From Chromobotia macracanthus (lineage: Eukaryota > Chordata > Actinopteri > Cypriniformes > Botiidae), in assembly GCA_036877525.1 (NCBI GenBank), contig JAZGTH010000141.1, positions 62,001 through 126,000 on the forward strand: 64,000 bases of DNA. Direction: 5' to 3'. Under the pieces are notes generated by a model, which saw nothing but the letters and a program-made list of their open reading frames with translations, was not told where the DNA came from and did not search any database. A program made the position numbers and the translations under genes. Positions 12,901 through 25,605 of the stretch are shown in pieces; the stretch's first letter is position 1; every line of letters begins with the position of its first letter.

Positions 12901-13551
12901 CAGTCTTGGCATCTGGGTGTTTTTGCGACACGGCTTTGAAGTTTGCTGCTATTCCCCCAAGTGCCCACAAACCAGCTTCAGATGCTTTTCCAGCAGGCAG
13001 GCAGGCCACGTGATGCACTTTAGCAAACTCCTCCCAGAGATGAGGCCTTGGAGTTCTTAAGTCCGTCTTTCTCCTCTGTCCCTGCCTTCACATGCTCACT
13101 ATTGTACTGTCTTATTGAGGTTTCTTTGTCTTATTTCAGCTTCTGAAGTAAGAAATGGTAGCTGAAGCTCATCCACAGTAACTGACTTTTGATTTGCACT
13201 CATTTTGCTCATTAAATCAAACCACTGATGTATGTCAAGCTTTGATGTCAAAGTCTTGTGGTTTAGAGATCAGACACAGCAGTGTCTGCTTTTCTCTTCC
13301 TGCCTAAAACAGGCACAAATACTACATTGGTCCGGCCTTGTGTTTCTTTTATTCTCCCCCCTGACTCCTTTGCTTTCTCTTTGTTGCTTTCCATTTATTT
13401 CTGTTTTTATGTGGAATTTCCCCACCTGAATTCAGTGCTCCACAAACACATTTGAAATGGTTCACAGTGAAGAAACTCATGCAACCACATGGGCCCTTCC
13501 TCTGACACTGAACTGACCATAACAGGTTGTACTTTCTGTGTTTGGCAACAG

Positions 13552-13782
13552 ACCATCTCAGAGCTGGAGGCCCAGGTACATTCACTAAGGAAGGAGCTGT
13601 TGGTGGCTCACAGTCAGAGGAAGCAGGAGCTGATTGAGTTGGACATGCTACGGGAGGAGGAACGCCAGCGGGCCGCTCAGGACCAGCGGGTGGCTCTTGA
13701 GGATCTGCGGGCCGAGATGGATCAGGTGCGACAGGACCTGGAGAAGACCTTCAAAACTGAGAGAGAGCTGTCCCAGGAGAAG
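13552..13782 (+). CDS. cep112: cep112 coding exon, 77 codons, phase 0-0
   Basis: The acceptor is 'tttggcaacag' and the donor AAG|GTTGGT. The exon encodes 77 residues beginning TISELEAQVHSLRKELLVAH and ending EKTFKTERELSQEK. It is the longest cep112 exon here and pure coiled coil, with long charged heptads (REEERQRAAQDQ, LRAEMDQVRQDLEKTF). Both edges are in phase 0, consistent with the exons on either side. The open frame extends upstream to 13489 only as intron. Confidence 0.92.
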
Positions 13783-14225
13783 GTTGGTGTGCCTCCCAAC
13801 ATAGAGAATTAAAGCCTATCAGACTCATTAGCTGTTTCAAACTATGCATACTAACTGAAACACAGCCTCATGGGCAACAACACACGTCACACAAATAACA
13901 CAGCTATTATAAAATGGTACTATAAAAATTATAAAAACAACAGGTACTACACAATGATATAGTGAATAATTCACATACACACAAATGTTGCTTGAAATTG
14001 CATCTTTTAAAAATATCAAGTGTGAAACGTTGGGCACTTATGCACTCAACACTTGCAGCTTCCACTAAATTGCTGTGTAGTACATAGAATAAGTGCATAG
14101 TGTATAATACATCATTTGGTGCACTAAAATGTAGTATAGTAGAGTCACAAGAATTACCCTTGTGATACTTTTAAAAGTCAGCCTTTGTTGGGTGGAAACA
14201 GAAGCATAGACATTTCTCTGTGGTC

Positions 14226-14283
14226 TCTGGAGGAAAGAAAGTCCTACAGGTTTGGAATGACATGAGCATTAAAAAAATGATGA
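14226..14283. repeat. MITE end fragment
   Basis: 'cctacaggtttggaatgaca' followed by 'tgagcatt' matches the right half of the palindromic MITE at 26528-26810 ('tacaggtgtggaatgacatg'). Too short to type further. Confidence 0.5.
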
Positions 14284-16888
14284 AATGCATATGCTGTCAC
14301 ACCTGTTTATTATAACAAATAAACTTTTTATGATTTGATGAGTAAATGTACAAGACAGACTTCTCAGGAGTTGTTTACTGATTCAGCTTCAGCATGCAGA
14401 AGAGATTGTGTTAGTATTTAATTGTAAATACACTAGCCTCTCTTTGCTCTGGCTCTAAATGGAGCAGATGTACTTAGGCTACAACACTGAAAGTCCTGCA
14501 TCCTTTTTCTTTCTCAAGCTCTTGATCGCAGCTGAAGAACTGAGGGCTGCTGTAATCTAGCACAGGTTAGCCAGGAACTAGCCAAGCTGGTATTGATCAG
14601 CAGCTAATCCTGATTAGGCCCATCAAAGCCATTAGTTTTCATTAAGCACATGCTTGGCTGCACCCTCCCCCAGACATCTGCTGCACATTTAAAGACTGCT
14701 CGGCCCCTTAGTGAATCCTTCCGTTTTGGAACCATATGTGAGTATGTTACTGCACATAAATCTCCATTAGAGGAGAATACCGCCTGCTTTTCTTTTCTGA
14801 AACTGACAGGTAAGACTTGTTTACACAATCATTCTCTGTCTTTGCATCCTGACTTGCAGCTGAGATCGTTCACTGAGAGACTTCAGAAATGTCCATCTGT
14901 TATTGACTGACACTGTCTGTAACATAATATATTAAAACATAAGCTCCACGCTGTCCCTTCAGAGTGCTCTCCGAAGCCACACCTCCTACACATGAACGCA
15001 TACACAGTTTGGCAGGCAGGTAGGCAAATGCAAGGTAGTCTTACCTTGGTGTTGGAATAATGAATACAACAAATGCCTGTTGATAGCCTTTGTTGTACTG
15101 AGACAAAGACAGTATTCAAAACATGTTATTGTCATTTCATCTTCAAATTGTCATTTTGTAGTAACACAAGTGTGTGAGGTATCAAGGCATGTCTTGTCCT
15201 CAGAGGCAGGTTAGTCATCAAGAGACAGCAAACACATGCTGTGATGCAGCTCATATGTATGAAGTGAGTAATTTAAAGTATGTATTGTCATGATTGCTCA
15301 TATAGCAGTAAGTAAATATGTATAGATGATGTTAGTGTTTGTGCCTGTGAGAGAGACGGGGCTTATACAGAGGAAAGTTAGACAGGTAAACCAGTTCTAT
15401 GATTTATGTTTTTGGCCAGAGGTGTGACATCAGATTCTATCAGATTTTTCTAGAGTAAAGCTGCTCTATCCTCACAAGATTAGCAAAATATGTGACTCAC
15501 ACACACAGTCATACACACGGCAATCTTTCACAGCTTACCATTTCAAGAGTTATTAGAGCTGTTATGCTGGTGCTGGCAAGCATCAGTATTAGTAACTGCA
15601 TTTAAAGTTAGTGATTAACCCCCAAACACAAGTAAACATTTCCAAATGATATGTCAAATTATTCACTTACTGTGGAGAAGTGGACTGTTATTTTTCCAAG
15701 CAATCAAGAATTTATCAACTAATGCCATTTTGCATCTCTCCACCACTGGTCAGAGCACCTTTTTTGTGCTGTGTTTAGAGAGAAAAGTTTAGCCATTTTA
15801 GTCGTTTGGAAGTTTTTAAGGCCCTCACATTTTTATTGACTTGGCATGTTTTTAAGCTGGAATTTCATATTCTTTTGATGTGGAGAGAAACACTGTGCTC
15901 TGCAATCAGCCACTTCTGAAATGGCCAGCCAGAGTTTGAAGACATCTCAGATCCGCAAAGAAAAGGAAATAAAAATCCATTAAAACCAATGAATGGGTTT
16001 TCATGAAAGACAGCTGTTTTGAAGGGAAGCTTGTGAAATAAAATAATAATAAAAAGAATATCAGAAGTGATCATCAGAGGTTAGGTTGTTCCAACATCAG
16101 ACTCTTATTGAGAAGGAAGATAAACATACATTTATTTCAGTCCGTTAACCACATAGCTTTATCTAGCTAAGGAAGTGTGTGTGCACAACCACCCGTACCC
16201 AATCTCCATCCAGCACAGAGAACCCTCGGAGCCTGTTCCTCCAGATAAACCTGACTTCCCTCGGCTGCTCACAGCCAGTTCCTCTGATGCTCAGATGTTC
16301 TTTGTGCTTCCTCCTCCTGTAAATTTTGTAATGGCTTTACAAATCAGGGCTGCCTGTCCTGAATTCCTATGGATTTTGCCCTTGTCATGTCTTTACTTTT
16401 GCTGAAAAACAGCAGATTTCTCTACAAAATCTGGCAGTAAGATAACATGTTATGTTCAAAGCTATTTTTAAAATCTGTATCTTTAGCAGACTTTGAATCT
16501 TTAATCACTGAATTGAGTTGGAATCGAGTCTGGGAAAAGGATGTCAGTTTGATTTGGGTGATTTCTCATGATGTCTATACATATTAGCTCAAAATTGTAT
16601 TTTCCAGTTTGAGTGTCTTTTTCAGGGTACAAAACAAATACTCATATACATTTAGCATGGCATTGTCTATGGCCTTGCAAGCATAAGGATTGGCACCTTT
16701 AAATGTGAAGTAAACCCTCTACATTATTATTCTGTGTGAATACACATTACAGGAGTCAAACTCACAATGACTGATAAAGTGATAACCATAACAGTGTTCT
16801 GGTGTCTCAGAGCTGTAAACAGAAAACATTGATGCTAACAGTTTACCTGTTTGGTTGTAGGATGTGTTTGACAAAAGAAATATGAAAT

Positions 16889-16924
16889 ATCAGGATGAGT
16901 TTGCAGTTGCAAACTCATCCTGAT
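16889..16924. repeat. Perfect 17-bp inverted repeat with 2-nt loop
   Basis: The left arm ATCAGGATGAGTTTGCA (16889-16905) is followed by GT and then its exact reverse complement TGCAAACTCATCCTGAT (16908-16924). It forms a 36-bp cruciform/hairpin-capable palindrome in intronic DNA, with no transposon context recognised. Confidence 0.9.
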
Positions 16925-19900
16925 TTCTGTCATTGTCAGAGGCTCTGTGTTTATGTACTTTACTGCTATTAAATTATGAGTTCTCTATGAAGTGCTAGAG
17001 CACAGAGCAGATGGGAGCAGCCACAGTGGACAGAAAGAATCAAAATTTGGGAATAAGTGGAGACATGCACCTCGGTTTCTGTGATTTTTTTCGTGACTGA
17101 CTGTCAATGTCTAAAAGAGAGGGATGCCACTACAGAGTGGGTTTGTACACACTACAGATTGACTGTACTGTAAATATTGTCACCACCTGAATTTTTCAGC
17201 AGATGTTACTCAAGGGCAGATGAGTACAGAACAAGATTATTCTAATCAGTAAAAAGCATTTAGGTTTTAGCAAAAGGGTAATTCATTTATCGACATTGTT
17301 ATGATACCCACAGAAACCTGCTGTAAGCATGCTGAGGCAGGAAAAGTCTTATTATGTTACAATGCAAAGTACAATGGCACATGAAGGTTGTTTATACAGT
17401 ATGATGGGGCCTTACCTGGTAAGAACAGTTTTCATATAAAGTGTAGTTAATAAAGCCCTTTTGAAAGAGCACCCTTTCATTGTACTTACATCTCTTGTTG
17501 GGTTCTCTTCATCTCCTTCCACACGCCCTCATAGCCATCAGCTTCAGCCACTTGATGAAGATACAGTTCACTTAATAAAAACAATTGTCATTATTTACCC
17601 AGCCCCAATTCTGAAACCCACATGACTTTCTTTCTACTGTGGAACAAAAAGATCAACTTTTTAAATGCTAAAGGAATCAGGTGCTCTGATGGCTTTTTGT
17701 AAGGATTAGACCAAAATTTCTTATTTACTGTCAAGTTCTGAAATGGGATGATATCGCAACTGGACATCAATGAAGGCAACTTTCAAAAGATGTGCACATG
17801 GCTCTTTGTCCATCACAATGCTAGTCATGAGAACCAATGAGATTCTGTTTTATCATGGAGTCAGTGAGCCGCCATGTTGGGTGTTGTTCATACAGAGTTT
17901 AATTTATGGGCTCATTTTCATTTTTGGGTGGAGCTCCTTGAGAGTGCAGGATTGAGAGTGATGGTGATATGCATGTCATTGCAGCATTTAATCTTGCTGT
18001 CGTAAGCTTCCCCAAATGAGTGACAGTTGTTTGCTGGATTTGAATCTGTTTTCTTTTGTTTAAGGATACCAGTGTGCCATATTCAACTAAGTCCAAATGT
18101 GTTTACAGACACATTCACATTTTTTTGATGGATTTCTTTCCTTAATGATGCTTCGATATTTCTGGAACTTGCAGTGATACCATGGTTGGAGGTCCAGGAA
18201 AGTAACAGGAGAGTATTTCTACACTCTCTGAGCTGTTGGGAGAGCGAAGTGATCAGTGTTTCTCAGATGATGCAAGTTCATAGTTGCACATTAGAAAGAT
18301 CTGCCATGTCAATAAGAGATGAACGGCGTGACAAACTGTAGCTGTGGGCAGTAAACAGGATGTCTGTTTTTTTTCTGTTTTCCATTCACCCTAGAGCCAG
18401 AGGCTGCAGGATTGCACAGGTAAAAGGCACAAATTCAACCAATCCTGATTGACTGGAGCTGTCATACTGAGCCCAGTGGAGTAGATGAGAATGCACCGAA
18501 AGCACAGACCTGTGGAACTCCTCATGAATAGCTTCAATATGGTCACCATATTAGTGGCCTGGTTCATGTAAAAAACATGTTCCCTTTGAAGAACAGCGGG
18601 AATATTTGCTAGTGTATTGTTATTGTAATTTTGTTAATTCTGTGGACCTATTTAATTCAACTATATCTGTTCATCCAGCTAAAGGGTTTCTTCTGTATGT
18701 TCATGAGATCACCATGGTAAGGTGTGCAGCACACAACAGATGTGGCTATTGTTCTGTTTCCCCATAGTGACAAAGACTAAAAGAGAAAAGATGAAGACAG
18801 AAGCATAGGAAATGTGAAAGGGAGTGCCTTTAAAAGTCAGCACATGCTTTTTTGCTTCGTGCCTCTGCTGTGAGGTAAAATGCAGTGAAAGCAACCCAAC
18901 TTGCAAAGCCTGAAAATACATATGCTGTGTACTTGATCCAGGAGGAAGTTGTCAAAAACATCCACCTGCTGACTGTTTGCACAGTGTTTTCCCACCATCA
19001 TACATCCCCCAGAAACCTTCACTGCTAGCCAGTAATGGAGTGATGTGACATTTGAAAGACCACTATGCCAGACTGCCTGCCAAAGCCTCAAGATCTGATG
19101 ACCACCCATGGTTTAAACCAGACTTTATTTTACTGCCTCTTTTGACACTAATTTAAAGGAGTGTTTAGTATTAAATGCAATGTAAGCCCAAAATCATTCT
19201 GTAATTGATGGCATAATCAACATAATCATAGACATAATAGTGGCTTGCTGTCGACAGTAATCAATAGCAAAATCATTCTAATAACATTATAATCTCATAC
19301 CTTTTGTGGTTATATTGAAATGGGCCATATTTTATACTGGTTCAGCACTAGCTCTGCATAGAGCTAGAACAAATTGCAGCGTCGGTCATTCTTGAAACGA
19401 TTCTTCTGTTTATTGTCAACTTCAGTTAGGACAGGTTACGTAAGGTTACAAATATAAATCAACAATAACCAGAAATGCAGCAATAAACCAAAGGTGCTAT
19501 TGTGCAGAAAGATTTGGCAGGGAAATAGTCCTAATTGTTGTATATACACATCACATAATAGACTGCAACTGTTAACTAATAAGGACGTGGCATTTGTAAA
19601 AGATTTCTATTCAGCAATGACAGGAGAGATTAGAGTCAATCAGGCACTAAAAACATGGCTGCTGCTGCTCCCTCTAAAAAAGGCAGTAAACACACTTACT
19701 TCAAAGACACATCAAGACACCCGGCTCCCCCACAGCATGCCTGTCAGCTGTCATTCTGCCTGAAGTTCGGATGTTGCTGCTTTCGTGGCTTATTTATTTT
19801 TGTTAATGTGTCACCACCATTTTTAGCTCCTGTTTAAAATATGATAGTCTCTCTCATTTTTACTGCTGTTGGAAGGTGGTGGTGTTTTGGGATGTTTTTT

Positions 19901-22825
19901 TCATTGTTTTGCTTTACTTTTTTGTCCCTGCAAACTTATTAATTTCTGTCAACTGGTTTCTCTGCCATTTGGAGATACAACAAATCCCATTATTTTTGGT
20001 CATGGATTACAGAGAGCAAAACAGTGGGAGAAAATGATCAAAGACACCTCCCCATCACCTCAGAGTGGCAGATTGAGAGTGGGGAATGGAGCTTAATAGC
20101 AGAAAATCAGATTTAGACCAGCCAGGCATGTGGATTGATTTAGTGATTCTATTTTTCTTTCTTCTGCTGAGATGAAAGTTACATTTTCCCCCATCTTTCA
20201 GTTTTTTGTTTTCTTTCTCTGAAGAAAGTAGGTGACACAAGAAGAGACTGCCACAAACTGGCAGTGTGGAGCTGTGAGGAGAGTTCTGGCAAACTAACAC
20301 ATCCTGTACTATGTGTGATTACAGTCCAAGAGCCACCTCAATGCTGCTCTCCCTGTACAGCATATTCTCAACCATGTCTCACATTTGGCAGTCTGGTCTA
20401 CTTATTCTAATTATTGCAAATTATTCTAGCTAAGAACCACCCACATAGACAGGAAGAGAGTCAATGTGTCTAAACAAAGTTACCAACAGCTCACTTTTTC
20501 ATAACATAACAAAGGCAAGTAAATCAAATATCAGACGATATGTAAGCATAAGACAATATTAATCATAATTTTTCAGAGATTTAATGCCATTAACTTGGCA
20601 AGCTTTGGCAAATCCAGCATTCTTTTTCTTCCTTGGAAGTGCTCATTCTAGCAGTCCAGAACCTTTGTTGACTTTGTTTACACTTGGAATAACTGGTGCA
20701 ACTCTGTAAAGCTATCCAAGTATATCAGCACTGTTTTGGGCAAGCTCTTGCCATTTTTGTGTGCAGTACGCATTCAACAATTTGTGAACAGTCTGTGCCT
20801 GATCTATAAGTATATGAGGCTGAGACCATTCTTAAACTACCACCAGAAAGACACTAATGAAGTGCCAGCCAATCATGTGAAGCATGCTCCATGTTAAAAG
20901 CCAGGTTGAGGTGTCATTTAGTGATTTCCTGATGAACAATCCACATTTTCATTACATCATCTTTAGTGAGCTGTCCAACTTTCATTAACGTTACCATATA
21001 ATTGCATCTAATCAATGCTATGGCCATTGTACAAATAAACACTTGTTTGAACTCCCTATGCTGGTCTTTGTTTGCTGATCCTGGAATTACGCTCAAGGTC
21101 ACCATATGAGACCATGCACAAGAAGAGCCTTACTTAAATCTCTAAACTACCCCCCCACACCCCACCCAAAAACAACCAGTAGATACATGCATGGCTATCT
21201 TCACTGATCTGTGCCACCAATCTATTGATTAACCTGCTAACAGAGGTGTGACCAAACCGACCCAAAAACAGACTCTGGAAGTCATGGTGAAAATCAGATA
21301 GCCCTAACCACTCAAGCACACATGGGTGGAAGGTGTAGTCACGCCAGCCAGTGCGAACATGATGGATAAGGATGGTCAAGGAATTATCTTTTTCCATTAA
21401 CATGGTGTCGCTATCACTGACTATGTGCATGTTCTCAGAGTAGGACTGACGATATAGCCCAACCTCTGAATATGTATGACAGACACACAGCACGTGGCTG
21501 TGTGAAGACAGGCATGACATTTAAGTTGATGGCTTGAAGTTTATATTTTGTATGTGGTTATCATGCAACTGTTTACCCACTGGAGCTACATCAATTAGCA
21601 AAAGTGGAAAAAGCTTACGACCAAAAGGCAAAAGAAAGAAATTGGCAATGGCTGCAAGCTGGGGTAACGGCAAGAACAGGCAAATACTCACGTCCATGAA
21701 AACTATTCATTTAATTTCATGCAGACTGCAAAATGGCCCACCAGCTTACTGACACCATACACAATAGATAAGAGTGTTCTACATTACCCAGGGGCTGTCA
21801 AACTCCAAAAACACAAAGTAAGGACCATTAAAGTTTCCAGCTGTCAAACGACAATATGATATTTAAATTGAATTTTATAGGTGCACTATGCGGGATTTTC
21901 AAATAAATAAATAATGGGCTCAAAAATAATACCTCATAATCCTTACTTATGATACACTTAGAAATGTGTCTATAGAAACACTGTCCTCTGGGTTTTCTTA
22001 TATTTTTATTTCTTATGGGTGCTCGGGGCTTTTATGTGAGGCGGTATTGTTCTGTCTGTGAGGAGGGGCCAAGTTTGAATGTGTTGAATTTGTTTACAAT
22101 TGAATATAGCACAGATGACTATTTAAAGTACTTTTATGGTACTTTTAAGTTGCTTTTAAAAACACCTTTTTGACAGGCCCTGGTCACTGTGCTTTCATTA
22201 CATGGATAGGAAATGCTTTTACATATTCATAATGGTCATATGGGTCAGATCAACATGTGGGTGAATAAATGACCGCATGTTTGTTTTTGGGTGAACTGTC
22301 TCTTTAAGTTTGTATATCTTGTCCCAAACACCAGGAACCAATAAATCCAAAGCAGTTTGGATACATGAGAACGCCCATCATTTTAAAAACATGTTTAGAG
22401 AAAAGACTTCTTCCTCTCCAAGCAACACAATCCACATTCCTGTGAAGCAATGCTCCAAAACCTCCTCTAAACATACACACTACAAAAATGTGGGAAAATG
22501 CCTGCTGACTTTGTACTTATTGTAGAACCAATGTCTTGAAAAAATTAATAATTGCTTTGAATATTACCCCTGTAGGTGTATGTGTGCTGCTGTTTTTTTG
22601 CTCTCTGTTTTAAAGGCGTGTACATATTTTGTCCCCCTATGCAATTGGAAGGTGTGTGCTGTAATTGACTGGGCTCATATATTGTGTATACTCAGAGTGC
22701 AAGAGACTTCTAGAAATTATATTTCTGTGGTGCTTTCTGTTTTATGGTGTCACTCCCCATTTGCTTTTATTGTGTGGAAAACAGCATTTATTCCACAAAA
22801 TATCATATCATTGCTACCATAAAAG

Positions 22826-22906
22826 TACAGTCGTACAGGTTTGGAAGAACTTGAAGATGAGTAAATGTCAGAATGTTCAATTTTGGGTGAACTGTTTCTT
22901 TAAGCC
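22826..22906. repeat. Half copy of cyprinid-type palindromic MITE
   Basis: It contains 'cagtcgtacaggtttggaag', 'gatgagtaaatg' and ends 'ttttgggtgaactgtttctt' plus TAAG, the usual terminal motif of this family. A second, shorter end-only scrap sits at about 22270-22308. Confidence 0.7.
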
Positions 22907-22947
22907 ACAAGAAAATTCATAAAGGCAGAGTTTTTCATGTCTACATG

Positions 22948-23587
22948 TACCGTACTGTGCAAAAGTCTTGTGCCTAATGTTAGTATTTTAACATTTAACA
23001 TTAGTATTTTAACACGCCAAAATGGTTTTAAGCAAGTTATTTATATCTTTTGTTATTTATAGTTACATAAATAAATAAATATTATATTTATATAAATAAA
23101 TTATTTATATAAGTTTACATTTCCAAACATTCTTTTTGGCATTAATTGTAATAATCCAGTGAGATTTTTGTATGCACAAGGAGACTGACAACAGCCAGTG
23201 CTGCACAGAGAGATTTGATCTCACAATCATCGAGTCTGTCTGTGATTATATTATGAACCAACAGAAAAAACTGACACAGATTAAATCCAGAAGAACTGTG
23301 GCAGCATCTCCAAGACGCTTGAAGAAACCTGCCTGTAAAACAACAGTGCTATGAAAAGTTTTAGCCACTTGTTTAAAAATGCTGTAAAGTGGGGATGCTT
23401 TCAAAAATAATGTGATAAATAGATTTTATCAATTAACTTCTACTAACGAAATCAAATAAATATTTTGCGTGAACATCCTTTGGTTAAAACCTCATTTGTC
23501 CTTGGTAAACATGCACATAGCTTTTCAGGTAGCTTTGCAGGCAGGTTTCTTCAAGTGTTTCTCTTAAGACTTTTGCACAGTACTGTA
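22948..23587. mobile_element. Tc1/mariner-like element relic with terminal inverted repeats
   Basis: The left end TACCGTACTGTGCAAAAGTC and the reverse complement of the right end, TACAGTACTGTGCAAAAGTC, match at all but one position and are flanked by TA, the Tc1/mariner target. Within it, about 23206-23350 (+) encodes RFDLTIIESVCDYI, which resembles the catalytic Glu-bearing DL..IES.W.Y block of Tc1 transposases, with a Cys where Trp is usual. The rest of the transposase is lost, so it is a dead internally deleted copy. Confidence 0.7.
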
Positions 23588-24036
23588 AGTCATTGAGGAT
23601 GGGAAATAAACATGCTGTACTGTAAACCATTGGCAGGTTTAATGAAATGTGAGGTCTCTATAGCAACTCAAGCAGCAAAAAGCAAAGTGTGTCCTTTTCA
23701 CAGATACTGAAGATGCTTTGTTTCTCTCTTATCACAGTGAAAGGCCCTCAGGGACACACAGATAGTTACTGAAGTGGTTATGAGTAAAACATGAAGGAAG
23801 GAAGGTGCTGGGATGGCTTTGGGTTTCCTGGCCTGTTTGTGTGTATGTTTAGCAGTGGTATCAGTAGTATCAACCTCAACAACCATAAACAAACTAAATG
23901 TTAAAATGGCCATAAATGTCTGTTATAAAGGCACACTGCCCCCCTGCAGGTTTCACATACTGAAATACACTGAGTGTGGTGTGTAAATGAGGCTGTCTGT
24001 GCTGTTGCCAAAGGAGGAACAGGTGAATAAATCTAA

Positions 24037-24213
24037 AATTAAAGCAATCTGTAACTTCTTTGTTTAAAAATAAACAAAAAGCAGCTTGTTCGTATAGTAG
24101 TTGTTTAGAATTTAAATTAATCTACATTAAGGAAATACCTCCAATTGTCTTGCAATTTTGTTTCAAACATTGTATGTTGAGTGACACAAGTTACGGAGTG
24201 CAGCTTTTTTATT
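24037..24213. repeat. Probable small inverted-repeat DNA element (MITE)
   Basis: The left end 'aaagcaatctgtaacttctt' and the reverse complement of the right end, 'aaagctgcactccgtaactt', form an imperfect terminal inverted repeat. No coding sequence. Family unknown. Confidence 0.4.
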
Positions 24214-24675
24214 AATATTTTAATAATAAAAAAAATCATGCAAGATCTCAATTTTTTACAGAATTAAATTGTTTGTTAAACAATGAACAAACAATAAAGC
24301 ATCTATTGTTCTATTGCAGCATCTGTGTGTGTTCATTGAAAAAGTCTCATTTAAGTCTTTTGTCATTTATGGCTGTGTTTCATTGCTTTTTATATTCTTG
24401 CTTATAAAAACTTCAGCAGGTTTTTCCTCCTTTCTTTTTTTGCACATAGTGGTGTGATATTGTTCTATCTCCTTCCTCTTAGGTGCTGATAAGTTGGCGT
24501 GTGATGAAAGGGCTGTGTGCTGCTGTGGTATCAGGCCTGGCCCAGTGCCAAGAGCCCTCACCACATTACAGAGGTCGCGGCACAGTGTCTCAAAAACACA
24601 TCCTGCCAGTCTACCAAAGTCATGTGTTCTCTCTCCCACTCTGTTTGTGACAGTCTCTTCTTTCTTTCATTACAG

Positions 24676-24738
24676 ACCAACAGCAGAGTGAAGGATCTTG
24701 AGAAGGAATACAGTCAGAAGCTGGTCAAATCTGCACAG
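24676..24738 (+). CDS. cep112: cep112 coding exon, 21 codons, phase 0-0
   Basis: The acceptor is 'tttctttcattacag' and the donor CAG|GTGAGC, both strong. The 63-nt exon encodes TNSRVKDLEKEYSQKLVKSA followed by Q, a short coiled-coil piece. Both edges are in phase 0, so skipping would remove 21 residues without a frameshift. Identified by splice signals, phase and coiled-coil character between two secure exons. Confidence 0.88.
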
Positions 24739-25209
24739 GTGAGCACTTTAAATCAACATACATTCAACATTCTGTGCTCTCTCTGCACTGCTATACAGAG
24801 ACAGACAAAAAGGGAATAAAAACTCTGCTAGAAATCTGATTTTTTGGTGGGAATCTTCTCATTCTGATATTCATTTCAATAAAAAATATCCTAAAAAATT
24901 ACCTAAAATTCTGTATGCAGCCATTCTGATGTGAGGTCAGAGAGCAGCATGACACCTTCATTTAAAACTTTTGAAACTGTCTGAGCTAGACCAAACAAGT
25001 CTGAGTCTAGTAAACCCTTTCTTAAATTGCACACAAACTACTTTATTAATTGAAAACTTTGACCATAGTGTAAGCTAGGGGTGGCATAATATACTGGTAT
25101 TCACAGTACTTTATTAATTTTATTAATATCCATGATTATTGATACTGTGTTAATACTACACATATAATATTGTAAATAATTATGCACCAGTATCTGGATG
25201 CTACTCCAA

Positions 25210-25605
25210 AACAGAGCTGTTTTTAAAAACAAAAATCATCTGACAAAATTCCTCTGACAAAATCATCATAAGCAGCTACATTAGTTGGATTCCATGATTA
25301 CTGTGGTTTAAAGCAAAGACATTTACAGAAACTCTCAGCACATGAGATTAAATCATGCGATATCTTTGTTCTTTGTACAGTGAGAACTTTCTTAGCTACA
25401 CTAAATTTAGTTCTCCTCTGACTGCTTCCCGTGAGGCACATCTCAAACAAGTTACTGATTACCGATGAGAGTCGCAACTCACAGGAGTTATGATTGAGGT
25501 CCTCCCAGAGACATCTCAGAAATTGCTTTGTCTTAAAAATGCAATTACAAGGGTGGTGGCACGGACTTTACCCATGGTGGCCACCCCGGCTCCACACCTG
25601 GTTAA
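25210..25605 (-). mobile_element. Dispersed hAT-like element fragment, copy 1 (reverse)
   Basis: Its reverse complement matches 49903-50300: 'accatgggtaaagtcc.tgcc', 'cttgtaattgcatttttaag', 'ttctgagatgtct', 'gcgactctcat.ggtaatcag' and 'gctttaaaccacagtaatc' occur in the same order. Non-coding. Its + strand right edge 'ggccaccccggctcc' resembles a hAT-type terminus. Confidence 0.7.

Larger units (their letters stand above)
6968..13551 (+). other. cep112 intron (6.6 kb)
   Basis: Holds a hAT-like relic (about 8371-9120), a LINE 3' tail (9674-9904), a reverse-oriented LINE-like tail with a short CA run near 11240-11310, and a small perfect inverted repeat TTTGGATA/TATCCAAA (7645-7664). A GC-richer island at about 12740-13060 could be a conserved element; no exon was recognised there. 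Confidence 0.6.
13783..24675 (+). other. cep112 intron (10.9 kb)
   Basis: Largely unique AT-rich DNA. It holds MITE scraps (14226-14283, near 22270-22308 and 22826-22906), a homeodomain/TCF-site-rich segment near 14520-14690, a 36-bp near-perfect palindrome (16889-16924), a Tc1-like relic (22948-23587) and a small inverted-repeat element (about 24037-24213). A minus-strand ORF at 21134-21520 (128 codons) resembles nothing I recognise. No further exon was recognised. Confidence 0.6.

Noticed and set aside
21134..21520. 128-codon minus-strand ORF
   Set aside because: No recognised motif or repeat family; composition like the surrounding intron.
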